Source of the DNA: Cohnella thailandensis | GTDB taxonomy: Bacteria > Bacillota > Bacilli > Paenibacillales > Paenibacillaceae | DNA length: 64,000 nucleotides | Assembly (NCBI RefSeq): GCF_014212135.1 | Contig: NZ_JACJVQ010000016.1 | Location: 1-64,000, forward strand | Reading direction: 5' to 3' | In this document: positions 54,901 through 63,661 of the stretch, one piece after another | Layout: the number at the start of each line of letters is the position of its first letter | How positions within the stretch are numbered: position 1 is the first letter of the stretch | The notes under the pieces: model-generated | What the model was told of the DNA's origin: nothing | What the model saw: the letters and a program-made list of their open reading frames with translations, nothing else | Databases searched by the model: none | Position numbers and translations under genes: made by a program

Positions 54901-56891
54901 CGGTCTATGTGCAGGATACGCAGCCTCCCGTTCTCACGCTGCTCGGCGATCCCGTGATAAGCGTGCCGCTGGGCTCAGCGTTTGCCGATCCCGGAGCGCA
55001 AGCGACCGATGCCTATTACGGCGACATCTCCGATCGCATTGTCGTGACCGGAACGGTAGATACAAGCCAAGCGGGCGAGTATACGCTGCGGTACAGCGTG
55101 GAGGATCCATCCGGCAATGCCGCCTCGGTCATCCGCGACGTGTACGTGTACGACGGAGACGGACCGGCGATTTATTTGAATGGATCGAATCCCATGAAGG
55201 TGGAAGCGAACAGCCTGTTTGTCGATCCCGGCGCAACGGCGCAGGATGCGCAGGACGGCGATCTTTCCGCTTCGATCATGGTGACCGGAACGGTGGATAC
55301 GTCGACACTCGGCACGTATACGCTGACCTATAACGTTTCCGATGCCGCAGGCAATGAGGCGCAAAGCGTGACGCGCACGGTCTATGTGCAAGATACGCAG
55401 TCTCCCGTTCTCACGCTGCTCGGCGATCCCGCGATGAGCGTGCCGCTGGGAGCAACATTTGCCGATCCCGGAGCGCAAGCGACCGATGCCTATTACGGCG
55501 ACATCTCCGATCGCATTGTCGTGACCGGAACGGTAGATACAAGCCAAGCGGGCGAGTATAAGCTGCGGTACAGCGTGGAGGATCCATCCGGCAATGCCGC
55601 CGCGGAAGCGACGCGCACGGTGACGGTCACGGCTCCTGATGGTTCCAATGGCTCCGACGGCTCCTCAGGCAGCGACGAGCCTGCGGTCATCCACCAGGTG
55701 AGCGTCAAAATCAACGGCGTGGTCAAATGGGTGGGCGCATCGTACGAAACGTCCGGCGGTAAACGCATAACCCGGATTTTCCCGACGGCGGGGCAATTGT
55801 CCGAAGCGTTGGCAACCGAGCCGAACGGCATTCGGATCGAAGCGCAAGACATCGGAGACTCGATCAAGATGGACCTTCCGGCCGCTCCGCTGCTTCACGC
55901 GCTGGAAGTTCGTCCCGACGCCCTGCTGGAATGGCGCGTTAACGGAAACGGCCTGCTCATTCCGCTCCGCGTCCTGCAAGGAGTTCCGAAGGAAACGGTC
56001 GTTACCTTCGGGATAGCAGAGGCTGCGGGTTCCGTCAGCGACGCCGGGAACGGAGCGATCGCAAGAGCGGGGGGAGAGCCGCTGCTCCCTTATCCGGTCG
56101 TGTATTCGCTCCAGGCCAACGACGGCAGCAGCATCGATTGGGGCCGAACGTACGCGACTCTGACGGCCGCTCTGCCCGAACCGGCCAATCCGGATCAAGC
56201 GACTGCCGTACGCATCGACGAAAACGGGCGGATGCGGTTCGCGCCGGCTGTCTTCTCGAACGACGGCTCCCCCCTGGTGACGATTCGTTCGCTTTATAAC
56301 GGCGCTTATTCGGTCACCCGATCGGATCGTTCGTTTGCGGATTTGAACGGGCATTGGGCACAAAAGGATATCGTCCTGATGGCGAATAAACTGCTTGTCG
56401 AAGGAAGAACGCAAGACCGATTCGTGCCGGACGATCGCATCAGCCGCGCCGAATTTGCCGTCATGCTCGTGCGCGCTCTCGGCCTGGACGATGGACCAAA
56501 CGATTCGACGACTTTCCGGGACGTGGCGCCGGGAGCGTGGTATGCGGGGGCCGTTCGGGCCGCTCAACAACATCAGCTCATCAACGGCTTGGGGGACGGG
56601 ACGTTCCGGCCGGAGGCTCCCGTTACCCGCGAACAAATGGCGGTCATGATCGTCAGGGCGATGGAGTACGCCGGACATGCGCCGGATGCGAACGGGGCGA
56701 TGGCGAGAACGTTCGCCGACGCGGCGGACATCGCGCCATGGGCGGACGCCGCGGTGGAGCGGCTGACCGAAGCCTCCATCATCCTCGGGTTGACCGAAAC
56801 GAAGTTCGGCCCCGGGGAATATGCGTCCCGCGCGCAAAGCGCCGTCCTGTTGAAGCGGATGCTGCAGGCGATGCAATTTATCAATCCGTAA
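51954..56891 (+). CDS. Giant S-layer-anchored surface protein: RCC1 repeats, Ig-like DUF5011 repeats, SLH domains
   Basis: 1645 residues from ATG at 51954, 8 bases after GGGAG. Order: signal peptide (cleavage near KANA), eleven RCC1-type repeats (HSLALKSDGTVVAWG; about 30-485), a cadherin-like beta-sandwich domain (RLSGLTVQEGDLDPDYS), an Ig-like domain, seven DUF5011-type Ig domains (FVDPGATAQDAQDGDLSASI alternating with FADPGAQATDAYYGDISDR), a Gly/Ser linker and a region of unknown fold, then three C-terminal SLH domains (SFADLNGHWAQKDI, TFRDVAPGAWYAG, TFADAADIAPWAD) that bind pyruvylated wall polymer. The Ig pairs repeat at DNA level every 477 bp and are nearly identical. A likely role is adhesion or surface structure; the RCC1 propeller ligand is unknown. 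Confidence 0.93.
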   Translation: MLFMKRRSIIPLVLSFVLLLAAAVPYGSGKANAAQTGAGSGIVKIAAGAYHSLALKSDGTVVAWGSNSAGQTDVPDELAGPGKAIDIAAAGNYSLALKSDGTVVAWGDNHNGVTDVPAGLTGVVAIAAGGAHVLALKSDGTVVAWGSNTFGQSTVPAGLTGIVAVAAGEIHSLALKSDGTVVAWGNNDEGQTNVPNGLAKPVKGGAVAAGSIHSLALKSDGTVEAWGGSPGEVWGDGDPRIGQLTVPAGLAGVTAIAAGAYHSLALKANGSVVAWGDNRYGQTDVPGLSGVKAVSAGTQHSLALTANGTVVAWGDNYYGQTTVPAGLSGVVAIAAGGFHSLALKADGTVVAWGSNAGGQTNVPAGLSGVVAIAAGGIHSLALKSDGTVVAWGGDFHGQSYVPAGLTGVVAISAGGLHSVALKTDGTVVAWGDDFYGQSDVPAGLSGVVAISAGGTLSLALKSDGTVVAWGDNYYGQLNVPGNNRLSGLTVQEGDLDPDYSSSVTAYTLDGPLVSSVHIKATLADPTYAQLYVDDKPVASGNTATVSVSGASTVIPIRVEPYLKPPRTYTITVHGDGEPPEVQFAANGHATPSHTAESTVTVTDAESGVDTASLQYAWTQDTAVPADGWTDFADGDTLRQTSGDGNWYLHIRAHDLAGNVADAVSNAFVLDNTAPELALNGSNPMNIPQGGAYTEPGATATDAIDGNLSSSVVITGDVDTTRLGNYPVQYAVTDRAGNIASVIRNVYVYDGDEPAIYLNGANPMTVEANSPFVDPGATAQDAQDGDLSASIVVTGTVDTSTLGTYTLTYNVSDAAGNAAATVTRTVYVQDTQPPVLALLGDPAMSVPLGAAFADPGAQATDAYYGDISDRIVVTGTVDTSQAGEYTLRYSVEDPSGNSASVIRDVNVYDGDEPVINLNGPNPMTVEANSPFVDPGATAQDAQDGDLSVSIMVTGTVDTSTLGTYTLTYNVSDAAGNAAATVTRTVYVQDTQPPVLTLLGDPVISVPLGSAFADPGAQATDAYYGDISDRIVVTGTVDTSQAGEYTLRYSVEDPSGNAASVIRDVYVYDGDGPAIYLNGSNPMKVEANSLFVDPGATAQDAQDGDLSASIMVTGTVDTSTLGTYTLTYNVSDAAGNEAQSVTRTVYVQDTQSPVLTLLGDPAMSVPLGATFADPGAQATDAYYGDISDRIVVTGTVDTSQAGEYKLRYSVEDPSGNAAAEATRTVTVTAPDGSNGSDGSSGSDEPAVIHQVSVKINGVVKWVGASYETSGGKRITRIFPTAGQLSEALATEPNGIRIEAQDIGDSIKMDLPAAPLLHALEVRPDALLEWRVNGNGLLIPLRVLQGVPKETVVTFGIAEAAGSVSDAGNGAIARAGGEPLLPYPVVYSLQANDGSSIDWGRTYATLTAALPEPANPDQATAVRIDENGRMRFAPAVFSNDGSPLVTIRSLYNGAYSVTRSDRSFADLNGHWAQKDIVLMANKLLVEGRTQDRFVPDDRISRAEFAVMLVRALGLDDGPNDSTTFRDVAPGAWYAGAVRAAQQHQLINGLGDGTFRPEAPVTREQMAVMIVRAMEYAGHAPDANGAMARTFADAADIAPWADAAVERLTEASIILGLTETKFGPGEYASRAQSAVLLKRMLQAMQFINP

Positions 56892-56919
56892 GCTTTAAGG
56901 ATTCGAGTGGAAATTCAAA

Positions 56920-56957
56920 CAATCTGCCCCAGGCGATGCCTGGGGCAGATTGTTTAC
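56920..56957 (+). terminator. Terminator of the SLH protein gene (probably bidirectional)
   Basis: CAATCTGCCCCAGGC pairs with GCCTGGGGCAGATTG, then TTTAC. It lies between convergent genes and could also serve the cyclomaltodextrinase gene. Confidence 0.85.
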
Positions 56958-57030
56958 AAAGCTCCTAGCGATTAATATCGCGATCAACGGCCGTCGTTCC
57001 GAAGCGGGAAGGTCGGCCATACCTCCTGGT

Positions 57031-58773
57031 TTAAGCTTGCTTTAGCACCATGAATCCATAACCCGGAAGCCGAACGTCGATCTTCCCCTTGGACGAACGG
57101 ACCGGCTCGCCGGAGTAGGCGTTCACCCACTGGCCTTCCTCTTCCACCGAGACCTTCGCTTTGCCCTTGCCGGCGTTCATCGCGACGATCAAACGGTCCC
57201 CGTCCTCGGAACGGCGCTCGTAGACGAGCACCTTGCCGCCTTCCTCCGCCCGAAGGAAGCGAAGGTCGACGCTCCTTAACGCCGAGTGCTTGGCGCGCAG
57301 CGCGAGGGTGCTCCGGTAGAAGTCGAGCATCTCGGCGTCCTGCTTCTCTTCGTCCCATTCCATGCACTTGCGGCAGTCCGGATCGCCTTCCCCGGTCATG
57401 CCGATCTCGTCGCCGTAGTAGATGCAAGGCGTTCCCGGATACGTGAGCTGGAATAACGCGGAGAGCCGCATCCGGTGCCCGTCCTCCTTGCAAAGCGTGA
57501 GCAGGCGAGGGGTATCGTGGCTGCCAAGAAGATTAAACGCGGCTTCGTTCACCTGCCGCGGGTAGGAGGCGAGCTGCTTGCCGATCCGGTTCGCGAAGGC
57601 GGCGGCATCGATCTTGCCCTTGGCGAAGAAGTCGAGCACGGCGTTCGTTAACGGATAGTTCATGACAGCGTCGAACTGGTCGCCCTGAAGCCAAGGCATC
57701 GAGTCGTGCCAGATCTCCCCGAGAATGTAGGCGTCCGGATTGACGGATTTGACCGTCTTGCGGAATTCGCGCCAGAATTCATGATCGACCTCGTTCGCCA
57801 CGTCCAGCCGCCAGCCGTCGATGCCGATCTCCTCCACCCAATAACGGGCCACCTCGAGCAAGTACTTTTTCACCTCCGCGTTCTCGGTATTCAGCTTGGG
57901 CATGATCGGCTCGAACGCGAACGTCTCGTACGTCGGAATGCCGTCCTTGATCGTCAGCGGGAACTCCCGCACGTGGAACCAATTCGCATAGGGAGACTCC
58001 GCTCCCTTCTCGAGAACGTCGACGAACGGAGGGAACGTCTTCCCGGCATGGTTGAACACCGCGTCCAGAAGCACCCGAATGCCGCGCGCGTGACAGGCGT
58101 CGACCAGCTCCTTAAGCTTCTCGTTCGTTCCGAAGTGAGGGTCCACCTTCAGATAATCCCGGGTGTCGTACTTGTGGTTGGTCGTCGCTTCGAACAGCGG
58201 GGTGAAGTAGATCGCGTTAACGCCCAGCTTCTCGATATAGTCGAGATGGTCGAGGACTCCCTGCAGGTCGCCTCCGAAGAAATTCTTGGGGGTCGGCTTG
58301 CCGCCCCAGGGCTCGGCGTTCTTCGGGCTGATCGAAGGATCGCCGTTCGCGAACCGCTCGGGGAAAATCTGATAGAACACGGCGTCCTTCACCCAAGCCG
58401 GGGGCGTAAACACGTCTACGGGATTGATAAACGGGAATTCGAACATGTTCTCGGAGTCGGACGGCGCTTTCGTGCGGAACTCCTTCTCGTTCAGGTAGAG
58501 GCTGTCGGCCCCTTGGCGAAAATGAAAAGCATAACGCAGGCGGCGGTACGGAGGCCGGACGGCGGCTTCCCAGTAATCGAACCGGTCGTCCGAAGCGAAG
58601 CGGCGCATCGGCACGCTGTCTTTCGTTTCTTTCCAAGCGTACTTGTCGCCGACGATGGCGTGGACGGAATCGACGTCGTTCTTCTTGGTGCGGACCCTCA
58701 GGTGCACGGTTTTGCCGTCATACGCATAAGACCAGTTCTGCTTCGGACGATGATAGATCGCTTCTTTTAACAT
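57031..58773 (-). CDS. Cyclomaltodextrinase / neopullulanase-type GH13 enzyme
   Basis: 580 residues from ATG at 58773 behind AGAGGAG. An N-terminal CBM34-like domain (1-120) is followed by the GH13 barrel with [40 protein letters not shown] (nucleophile Asp324), LGEIWHDS (acid Glu353) and LLGSHDTPR (Asp420). VANE and the CBM34 domain mark the CDase/neopullulanase/maltogenic amylase subfamily. There is no signal peptide, so it acts on imported cyclodextrins and branched maltodextrins. It is far from the mdx locus but complements the CGTase-like enzyme: outside formation, inside hydrolysis. Confidence 0.94.
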   Translation of the reverse strand: MLKEAIYHRPKQNWSYAYDGKTVHLRVRTKKNDVDSVHAIVGDKYAWKETKDSVPMRRFASDDRFDYWEAAVRPPYRRLRYAFHFRQGADSLYLNEKEFRTKAPSDSENMFEFPFINPVDVFTPPAWVKDAVFYQIFPERFANGDPSISPKNAEPWGGKPTPKNFFGGDLQGVLDHLDYIEKLGVNAIYFTPLFEATTNHKYDTRDYLKVDPHFGTNEKLKELVDACHARGIRVLLDAVFNHAGKTFPPFVDVLEKGAESPYANWFHVREFPLTIKDGIPTYETFAFEPIMPKLNTENAEVKKYLLEVARYWVEEIGIDGWRLDVANEVDHEFWREFRKTVKSVNPDAYILGEIWHDSMPWLQGDQFDAVMNYPLTNAVLDFFAKGKIDAAAFANRIGKQLASYPRQVNEAAFNLLGSHDTPRLLTLCKEDGHRMRLSALFQLTYPGTPCIYYGDEIGMTGEGDPDCRKCMEWDEEKQDAEMLDFYRSTLALRAKHSALRSVDLRFLRAEEGGKVLVYERRSEDGDRLIVAMNAGKGKAKVSVEEEGQWVNAYSGEPVRSSKGKIDVRLPGYGFMVLKQA

Positions 58774-58923
58774 GCTCTTCGCTCCTCTGATTGAGATGGA
58801 CTCCGACAACCGGCGAACAAGAAGAACGGCAAAAAAGGCACAATCCTCCCGCCAACTGCCTGCGCGCCGAGGTTGTACCTTGAAGGTAGCATTGCCTTTG
58901 AATTGTCATCGTTTACATTTCCA

Positions 58924-58952
58924 ATTATAAGCGATCCCGGAAGGGCCGCCAA
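58924..58952 (-). promoter_or_regulatory. Candidate promoter of the cyclomaltodextrinase gene
   Basis: On the minus strand: TTGGCG (58952-58947), 17-base spacer, TATAAT (58929-58924), with GTAAACGATGAC just downstream as a possible half-operator. I see nothing else definable in the 58774-59105 intergenic region. Confidence 0.55.
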
Positions 58953-59105
58953 GCCCGGCTTTATCGGAATTTTGTATGTTTTTTTGCCATCGTTCGAGCG
59001 ATTCGGAGCCCGTCGGCCAAGACAAGTCGAAAGAGGATATGGTTTAATAAGGGAGTAGGTTGAAACCAGACGGGACCAATACGCGATTGACGGAGGATTC
59101 GAGAC

Positions 59106-60185
59106 ATGGACGCGACTAGTAAAAAGACCCTGCGCTACCCTATCATTCTGGCATTGGCGGCAAGCCTGCTCGTCCTGCCCGCTTGCGGGGGCACAGACAA
59201 GCCTGCGGAGGCGAATCCATCCGGAGAGAGCTCGCCAAGCGCTTCGGCTTCGGCCGGCCCGGACGCGTCCGAGGCGCCCGTTGCCAACTTTCTCGCTCCT
59301 CTGACCGGCTTGCCGTCGGTGGAAGAAGTGACGAAGCGGCCGCTTTCGGTCATGATCAACAACTACGCGGCGGCGCGTCCCCAATCGGGGCTGACTCAGG
59401 CGGATACGGTGTGGGAGGTGCTTGCAGAAGGCGGCATTACCCGGTTGGTGGCTATTTTCCAAAGCAAGAGCTTTACGGATCCGATCGGTCCCATTCGCAG
59501 CATTCGCCCCTACCTGATCGACATCGGAGAAAGCTACGGCGGCGTTCTCGTGCATGCCGGAGCCAGCAACGACGCCCTTGCGCTCCTTCAGCATTCCGGC
59601 AAAGCCGATCTCGACGAGATCAACAACGCGGGCGCTTATTTCTATCGGGAGAAGTCCCGCAAAGCGCCGCACAACCTCTATTCGACGCTCGAGATGCTCC
59701 GCGAGGGAGCGGCCAAGCGCAAGTTCGACGAGACGGCGGACGTGCCGCTCGTGACGTTCAGCCCGCAGCCGGACGCAGCTTCCGCGGCAACCGCGTCGCA
59801 GATCGAGGTGAAGTTCCAGCTCTCGGACTACAAGGTCGAGTACGCGTATGACGCGGCGACGGGGCTATACGCCCGTTCGATCAACGGAGAGCCGCACATC
59901 GACTTGAACAACGGAGAGCAACTCAAGGCGGCCAACCTGGTCGTGTTCTCGACCAAGCATCGGGCTTACGACGACGTCGGGCGGCTGGAGATCGATTTGA
60001 ACAGCGGCGGCAAAGCGTTGTTGTTCCAGCAAGGACATGTCATCGAGTGCACGTGGGAGAGAACGAAAGGGGACATCGTCCGGCTGACGAAGGACGGAAA
60101 GGAGCTTCCGTTCGTTCCGGGCGTGACTTATTACCACGTGGTGCCGAATTCGGATTCGCTGGAGAACCATGTGACGTACCGGTAG
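59106..60185 (+). CDS. yerB: DUF3048 lipoprotein, YerB family
   Basis: 359 residues behind GGAGGATTCG. The signal peptide ends in lipobox LVLPACGG. A Ser/Ala/Pro tether precedes the DUF3048 domains, with PLSVMINNYAAARPQSGLTQADTVWEVLAEGGITR and GPIRSIRPYLIDI, and a C-terminal part with the ATYRW/W-type end (VIECTWERTKGDIVRLTKDGKELPFVPGVTYYHVV). YerB-type lipoproteins are widespread in Bacillales and have no settled function. A single gene with a terminator behind it. Confidence 0.93.
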   Translation: MDATSKKTLRYPIILALAASLLVLPACGGTDKPAEANPSGESSPSASASAGPDASEAPVANFLAPLTGLPSVEEVTKRPLSVMINNYAAARPQSGLTQADTVWEVLAEGGITRLVAIFQSKSFTDPIGPIRSIRPYLIDIGESYGGVLVHAGASNDALALLQHSGKADLDEINNAGAYFYREKSRKAPHNLYSTLEMLREGAAKRKFDETADVPLVTFSPQPDAASAATASQIEVKFQLSDYKVEYAYDAATGLYARSINGEPHIDLNNGEQLKAANLVVFSTKHRAYDDVGRLEIDLNSGGKALLFQQGHVIECTWERTKGDIVRLTKDGKELPFVPGVTYYHVVPNSDSLENHVTYR

Positions 60186-60219
60186 GGGAGAGACGGGTGG
60201 ACAGAGCATGGGATACGGG

Positions 60220-60252
60220 GAGCCCGGCTGCCGAAGTAGGCGGTCGGGCTTT
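60220..60252 (+). terminator. Terminator of yerB
   Basis: AGCCCGGCTGCC pairs imperfectly with GGCGGTCGGGCT, followed by TTCTCC. It lies between convergent genes. Confidence 0.6.
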
Positions 60253-60271
60253 CTCCATGGGGAGCGGCTGT

Positions 60272-61114
60272 CTACGATTGCTTCCGATACTCGCTCGGAG
60301 TCATGCCGAACCACTTCTTGAACGACTTGGAAAAGTAAAGCGGATCCGCGTACCCGACCGAGCGGGCGACTTCTTCGACGGAGAGCGGCTCAAGCAGCAG
60401 GAGCTTGGCTCGGTCCATCCGAAGCTGCTGCAGGTAACGAACCGGCGACACGCCGATCTCCTGGTGGAACAGCTTCGTCAGGTAGGTGCGGTGGTAGCCG
60501 AGCTCCTGCGCCATCCGCGCGATCGAGACGGAGGAGGCCGCCTGGGCTTGAAGCCAGCGGGCGGCCCGGTCCGCTTCGGCCGCGGCGATGCTTTTTTTGC
60601 TTGCGGTGACGGGCGGTCCGTCCGGACGGTTGGCCTTCGCCCAGGCGGAGAAAGCGAGCTTCAGCCACGCCTCGGCTTCCCAGTCGGCGGTCCATTCCTT
60701 CTTGCGGAACGTCCGCTCGATCTCGTTCATCGCCTTGAGCGCGACGTCCGCTCCTCCGTTCAGAATGGGATGGTCCGCGTCGATCCCGGCGGCCGCGAGC
60801 CATCGTTCCGCCTCGCTCCCGCGAAAGGCGACCCAGCGGTAGCGCCAGGGGGTGCCGGCGGACGATTGGTAGCTGTGCATCTCCCCCGGCAGAATGACGA
60901 AGCTGTCGCCCGGCCCTAAGTCGTAATGGCGGTCGCGGCAGCGGAACCAGCCGGTTCCTTCCATGACCGTATGAATGAGGATATAATCCAGCCGTTGAGG
61001 CCCCATCCGATGCTCCGGCTCGGTCTGCGAATGCCCGGAGAACAGGACGGAGAGCGGCCCGCCTTGACGGGGAGACGGGTGGACGGCGGTGATGGAGACC
61101 GGTTTTCTGCGCAT
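60272..61114 (-). CDS. AraC-family transcriptional regulator
   Basis: 280 residues from ATG at 61114 behind GAGGAGG; an 18-residue upstream extension lacks a ribosome site. N-terminal cupin (DYILIHTVMEGTGWFRCRDRHYDLGPGDSFVILPGEMHSYQ) binds the effector sugar, and the C-terminus has two HTH motifs (VSIARMAQELGYHRTYLTKLF, SVEEVARSVGYADPLYFSKSF). It diverges from the GH4 gene 136 bases away and is its most likely activator. Confidence 0.92.
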   Translation of the reverse strand: MRRKPVSITAVHPSPRQGGPLSVLFSGHSQTEPEHRMGPQRLDYILIHTVMEGTGWFRCRDRHYDLGPGDSFVILPGEMHSYQSSAGTPWRYRWVAFRGSEAERWLAAAGIDADHPILNGGADVALKAMNEIERTFRKKEWTADWEAEAWLKLAFSAWAKANRPDGPPVTASKKSIAAAEADRAARWLQAQAASSVSIARMAQELGYHRTYLTKLFHQEIGVSPVRYLQQLRMDRAKLLLLEPLSVEEVARSVGYADPLYFSKSFKKWFGMTPSEYRKQS

Positions 61115-61176
61115 GGATGGACCTCCTCGAATAGAAACGACAAAAGTACATATATCGCATTTTTTCATCCATATGG

Positions 61177-61204
61177 TTGTAAGCGTTGCCTCTTTATTAT
61201 AGAA
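61177..61204 (+). promoter_or_regulatory. Candidate promoter of the GH4 gene
   Basis: TTGTAA (61177-61182), 16-base spacer, TATAGA (61199-61204). The -35 lies in GGTTGTAAGCGTTGCC, an operator-like sequence. An AraC activator would be expected to bind just upstream. Confidence 0.5.
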
Positions 61205-61249
61205 CGCAGAGAGTCTTTATTCTACCTACACTTTAGGAGGTCTCTGCCC

Positions 61250-62551
61250 ATGTCCAAAATCACGTTCCTCGGAGCCGGAAGCACCGTCTTCGCCAAAAAT
61301 GTACTGGGAGACGTCATGCTGACGCCGTCGCTTCAGGAGTTCGAGCTCGCCCTGTTCGACATCGATCCGGTGCGGTTGAAGGATTCCGAGAACATGCTGA
61401 ATAATCTTCGCGGCACGTCGGGGAGCCGTTGCAGGGTGGTCGCTTATTCGGACCGCAAGGAGGCGCTGCGCGGGGCCAAGTACGTCGTGAACGCCATCCA
61501 GGTCGGTGGCTACGAGCCGTCCACGGTCATCGACTTCGAAGTGCCTAAGAAATACGGCTTGCGCCAGACGATCGCGGACACTCTGGGGATTGGCGGGATT
61601 TTTCGCAATCTTCGCACGATTCCGGTCATGCTGGACTTCGCCCGCGACATTCAAGAGGTATGTCCCGACGCTTGGTTCCTTAATTACACGAACCCGATGG
61701 CGGTGCTGACGAACGTCATTAACACGTATGGCGGGGTCAAGACGGTCGGGCTGTGCCATAGCGTGCAGGTGTGCGTCTCCCATCTGTTCAAGGATCTCGG
61801 GATGGATGCGACCGGCGTGCAATCGAAGATCGCGGGCATCAACCACATGGCATGGCTGCTCGAGGTGAAGAAGGACGGCGTGGATCTGTATCCGGAGATC
61901 AAGCGCCGCGCGGCGGAGAAGCAGAAGGAGAAGCATCACGATATGGTTCGCTACGAGCTGATGAACCGCTTCGGCTATTACGTGACCGAGTCGTCCGAGC
62001 ACAACGCGGAGTATCATCCGTACTTCATCAAGCGCCAATATCCGGAGCTGATCGAGAAGTACAACATCCCGCTGGACGAATATCCGCGCCGCTGCGTGAA
62101 CCAGATCGAAGGCTGGGCGAAGATGCGCGACAGCATGGTGAACAACGTGGATCTGACGCATGAGCGTTCGCATGAGTACGCCTCGTATATTTTCGACGCG
62201 ATGGAGACGAACACTCCGTTCAAGATCGGCGGCAACGTGATGAACTCGGGCGGGCTGATTTCGAACTTGCCGCGCGAGGCGTGCGTCGAGGTGCCATGTC
62301 TGGTGGACGCGTCCGGCGTGACTCCGACGTACGTAGGCGCTTTGCCGCCTCAGCTCGCCGCGCTCAACCGCACGAACATCAACACGCAGCTGCTGACGAT
62401 CGAAGCCGCGATGACCGGCAAGAAGGAGCACATCTATCACGCCGCGATGCTCGACCCGCACACGGCCGCCGAGCTGTCGATCGACGACATCGTGTCCCTG
62501 TGCGACGACTTGATCGAGGCTCACGGGGATTGGCTTCCGAAGTTTGTCTAA
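61250..62551 (+). CDS. melA: Glycoside hydrolase family 4 (alpha-galactosidase/alpha-glucosidase, MelA-like)
   Basis: 433 residues from ATG at 61250 behind TTTAGGAGG. GH4 enzymes use NAD+ and a divalent metal in a redox-assisted cleavage. The Rossmann motif FLGAGSTVFAKN, NYTNPMAVLT, the metal ligands Cys169 (GLCHS) and His199 (AGINHMAW), and the Tyr-rich YYVTESSEHNAEYHPYF are all present. The sequence is of the MelA/AglA type acting on unphosphorylated alpha-galactosides or alpha-glucosides, not the 6-phospho type. It is cytosolic. Flanked by two AraC regulators; no transporter is adjacent unless the one beginning at 63.66 kb serves it. Confidence 0.92.
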   Translation: MSKITFLGAGSTVFAKNVLGDVMLTPSLQEFELALFDIDPVRLKDSENMLNNLRGTSGSRCRVVAYSDRKEALRGAKYVVNAIQVGGYEPSTVIDFEVPKKYGLRQTIADTLGIGGIFRNLRTIPVMLDFARDIQEVCPDAWFLNYTNPMAVLTNVINTYGGVKTVGLCHSVQVCVSHLFKDLGMDATGVQSKIAGINHMAWLLEVKKDGVDLYPEIKRRAAEKQKEKHHDMVRYELMNRFGYYVTESSEHNAEYHPYFIKRQYPELIEKYNIPLDEYPRRCVNQIEGWAKMRDSMVNNVDLTHERSHEYASYIFDAMETNTPFKIGGNVMNSGGLISNLPREACVEVPCLVDASGVTPTYVGALPPQLAALNRTNINTQLLTIEAAMTGKKEHIYHAAMLDPHTAAELSIDDIVSLCDDLIEAHGDWLPKFV

Positions 62552-62571
62552 GCGCGAGAACGCGAATATAG

Positions 62572-62605
62572 CAACCCCCGGCGCAACGATGCGCCGGGGG
62601 TTGTC
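62572..62605 (+). terminator. Terminator of the GH4 gene (bidirectional)
   Basis: AACCCCCGGCGC pairs with GCGCCGGGGGTT around AACGAT. It lies between convergent GH4 and AraC genes. Confidence 0.85.
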
Positions 62606-62629
62606 GTCTTCAGGTGCCGCCTAATCTCT

Positions 62630-63388
62630 TCAGAAGGAGCCGGCCTTGGCTTTGCGGTACGCGCCGGGGGACATGCCGGTCTCCCGTTTGAACAGGTTGC
62701 AAAACTGTGCGTCGTTCGTGAACCCCGTCTCGGAGGAGACTTCGGAGATGTGCATGCGCGAGTGAATCAGCAGCGACTTGGCGAACTCGAGCCGCTTCAT
62801 GAGCAAATAGCGGATCGGAGAGTCGCCGTACCGATCCCGGAACAGATGGCGGAACCGGTCGTAACTGTAGCCGGACATCCGAGCCAGCGCTTCGATCGAC
62901 AGCTTCTGGCGGTAATGCTCGTCCATATAGTTGCGGACGTATTGAACCCGGTCGGCGGAAGCCTGCGCCGTCTTGCCCCGGCCGAACATGCGCAGCATAA
63001 GCGGAGCGATCTCGCTGGCCATCAAATTCAGCAGATGCGCGTATCCCTCGCGCCGCTGCGAGAATTCGGCTTCGATCCGGCGCATGAGCTGCTCGATCGT
63101 GCGGTCCTTGTCGTCTTCGTAGACGCCGCTTAGGGACCGCATCTCGGGGCTTGCGCACTGGAAGCCGACGAACAGAATCCTCGCGTCTTCCTGATGGTTC
63201 TCGTTATGCAAGCAGCGGGGCGGAAGGAACGCGAACGTGTTCGCCTGGAACGGATAGCTCATTTGACCGATCGTCGTCGTCCCTTTACCTTCGAGGTAAT
63301 AAACAAGCTCATAGCATTCATGTTGGTGAGGGGGGATGTAAGTGTTTCTGCCATGATCGGCGCTGACAATATATAGGAAGCGATCCAT
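62630..63388 (-). CDS. AraC-family transcriptional regulator
   Basis: 252 residues from ATG at 63388 behind GAGGGTGAG; 14 upstream residues of the frame are excluded. N-terminal cupin with His/Glu-rich strand (YIPPHQHECYELVYYLEGKG) and two HTH motifs near the C-terminus (LSIEALARMSGYSYDRFRHLF, HISEVSSETGFTNDAQFCNLF). It diverges from the BMP-type lipoprotein gene and may control it. Confidence 0.92.
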   Translation of the reverse strand: MDRFLYIVSADHGRNTYIPPHQHECYELVYYLEGKGTTTIGQMSYPFQANTFAFLPPRCLHNENHQEDARILFVGFQCASPEMRSLSGVYEDDKDRTIEQLMRRIEAEFSQRREGYAHLLNLMASEIAPLMLRMFGRGKTAQASADRVQYVRNYMDEHYRQKLSIEALARMSGYSYDRFRHLFRDRYGDSPIRYLLMKRLEFAKSLLIHSRMHISEVSSETGFTNDAQFCNLFKRETGMSPGAYRKAKAGSF

Positions 63389-63576
63389 AAGCTCACCCTC
63401 GTTTTCCAAGAAATTAGCCAGATCGTGCAAAAAGACGGCCAGATCGCGATAATGTAGAGCGCATCAATTTGCTATGATCGTATCAATAAAAAGCGAAAAC
63501 CGCAACCGGATGCGAAAACCATTTGTTCCGCCTCAACGCGTGGACGAAGCGATGAAAAGCGACTCTTCCGGCCATG

Positions 63577-63590
63577 TGAAAACGCTTTTT
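63577..63590 (+). promoter_or_regulatory. Candidate cre-like site before the BMP-type lipoprotein
   Basis: TGAAAACGCTTTTT matches the first ten positions of a CcpA cre site, with mismatches at the end. It lies about 70 bases before the lipoprotein start. The match is weak. Confidence 0.3.
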
Positions 63591-63661
63591 GTGAGGTAAG
63601 CTGACGTGTCGGAAGGGGTCTTAAGCATTTGGGCAGGGATAACATCGGGGGAGTGATCGGG

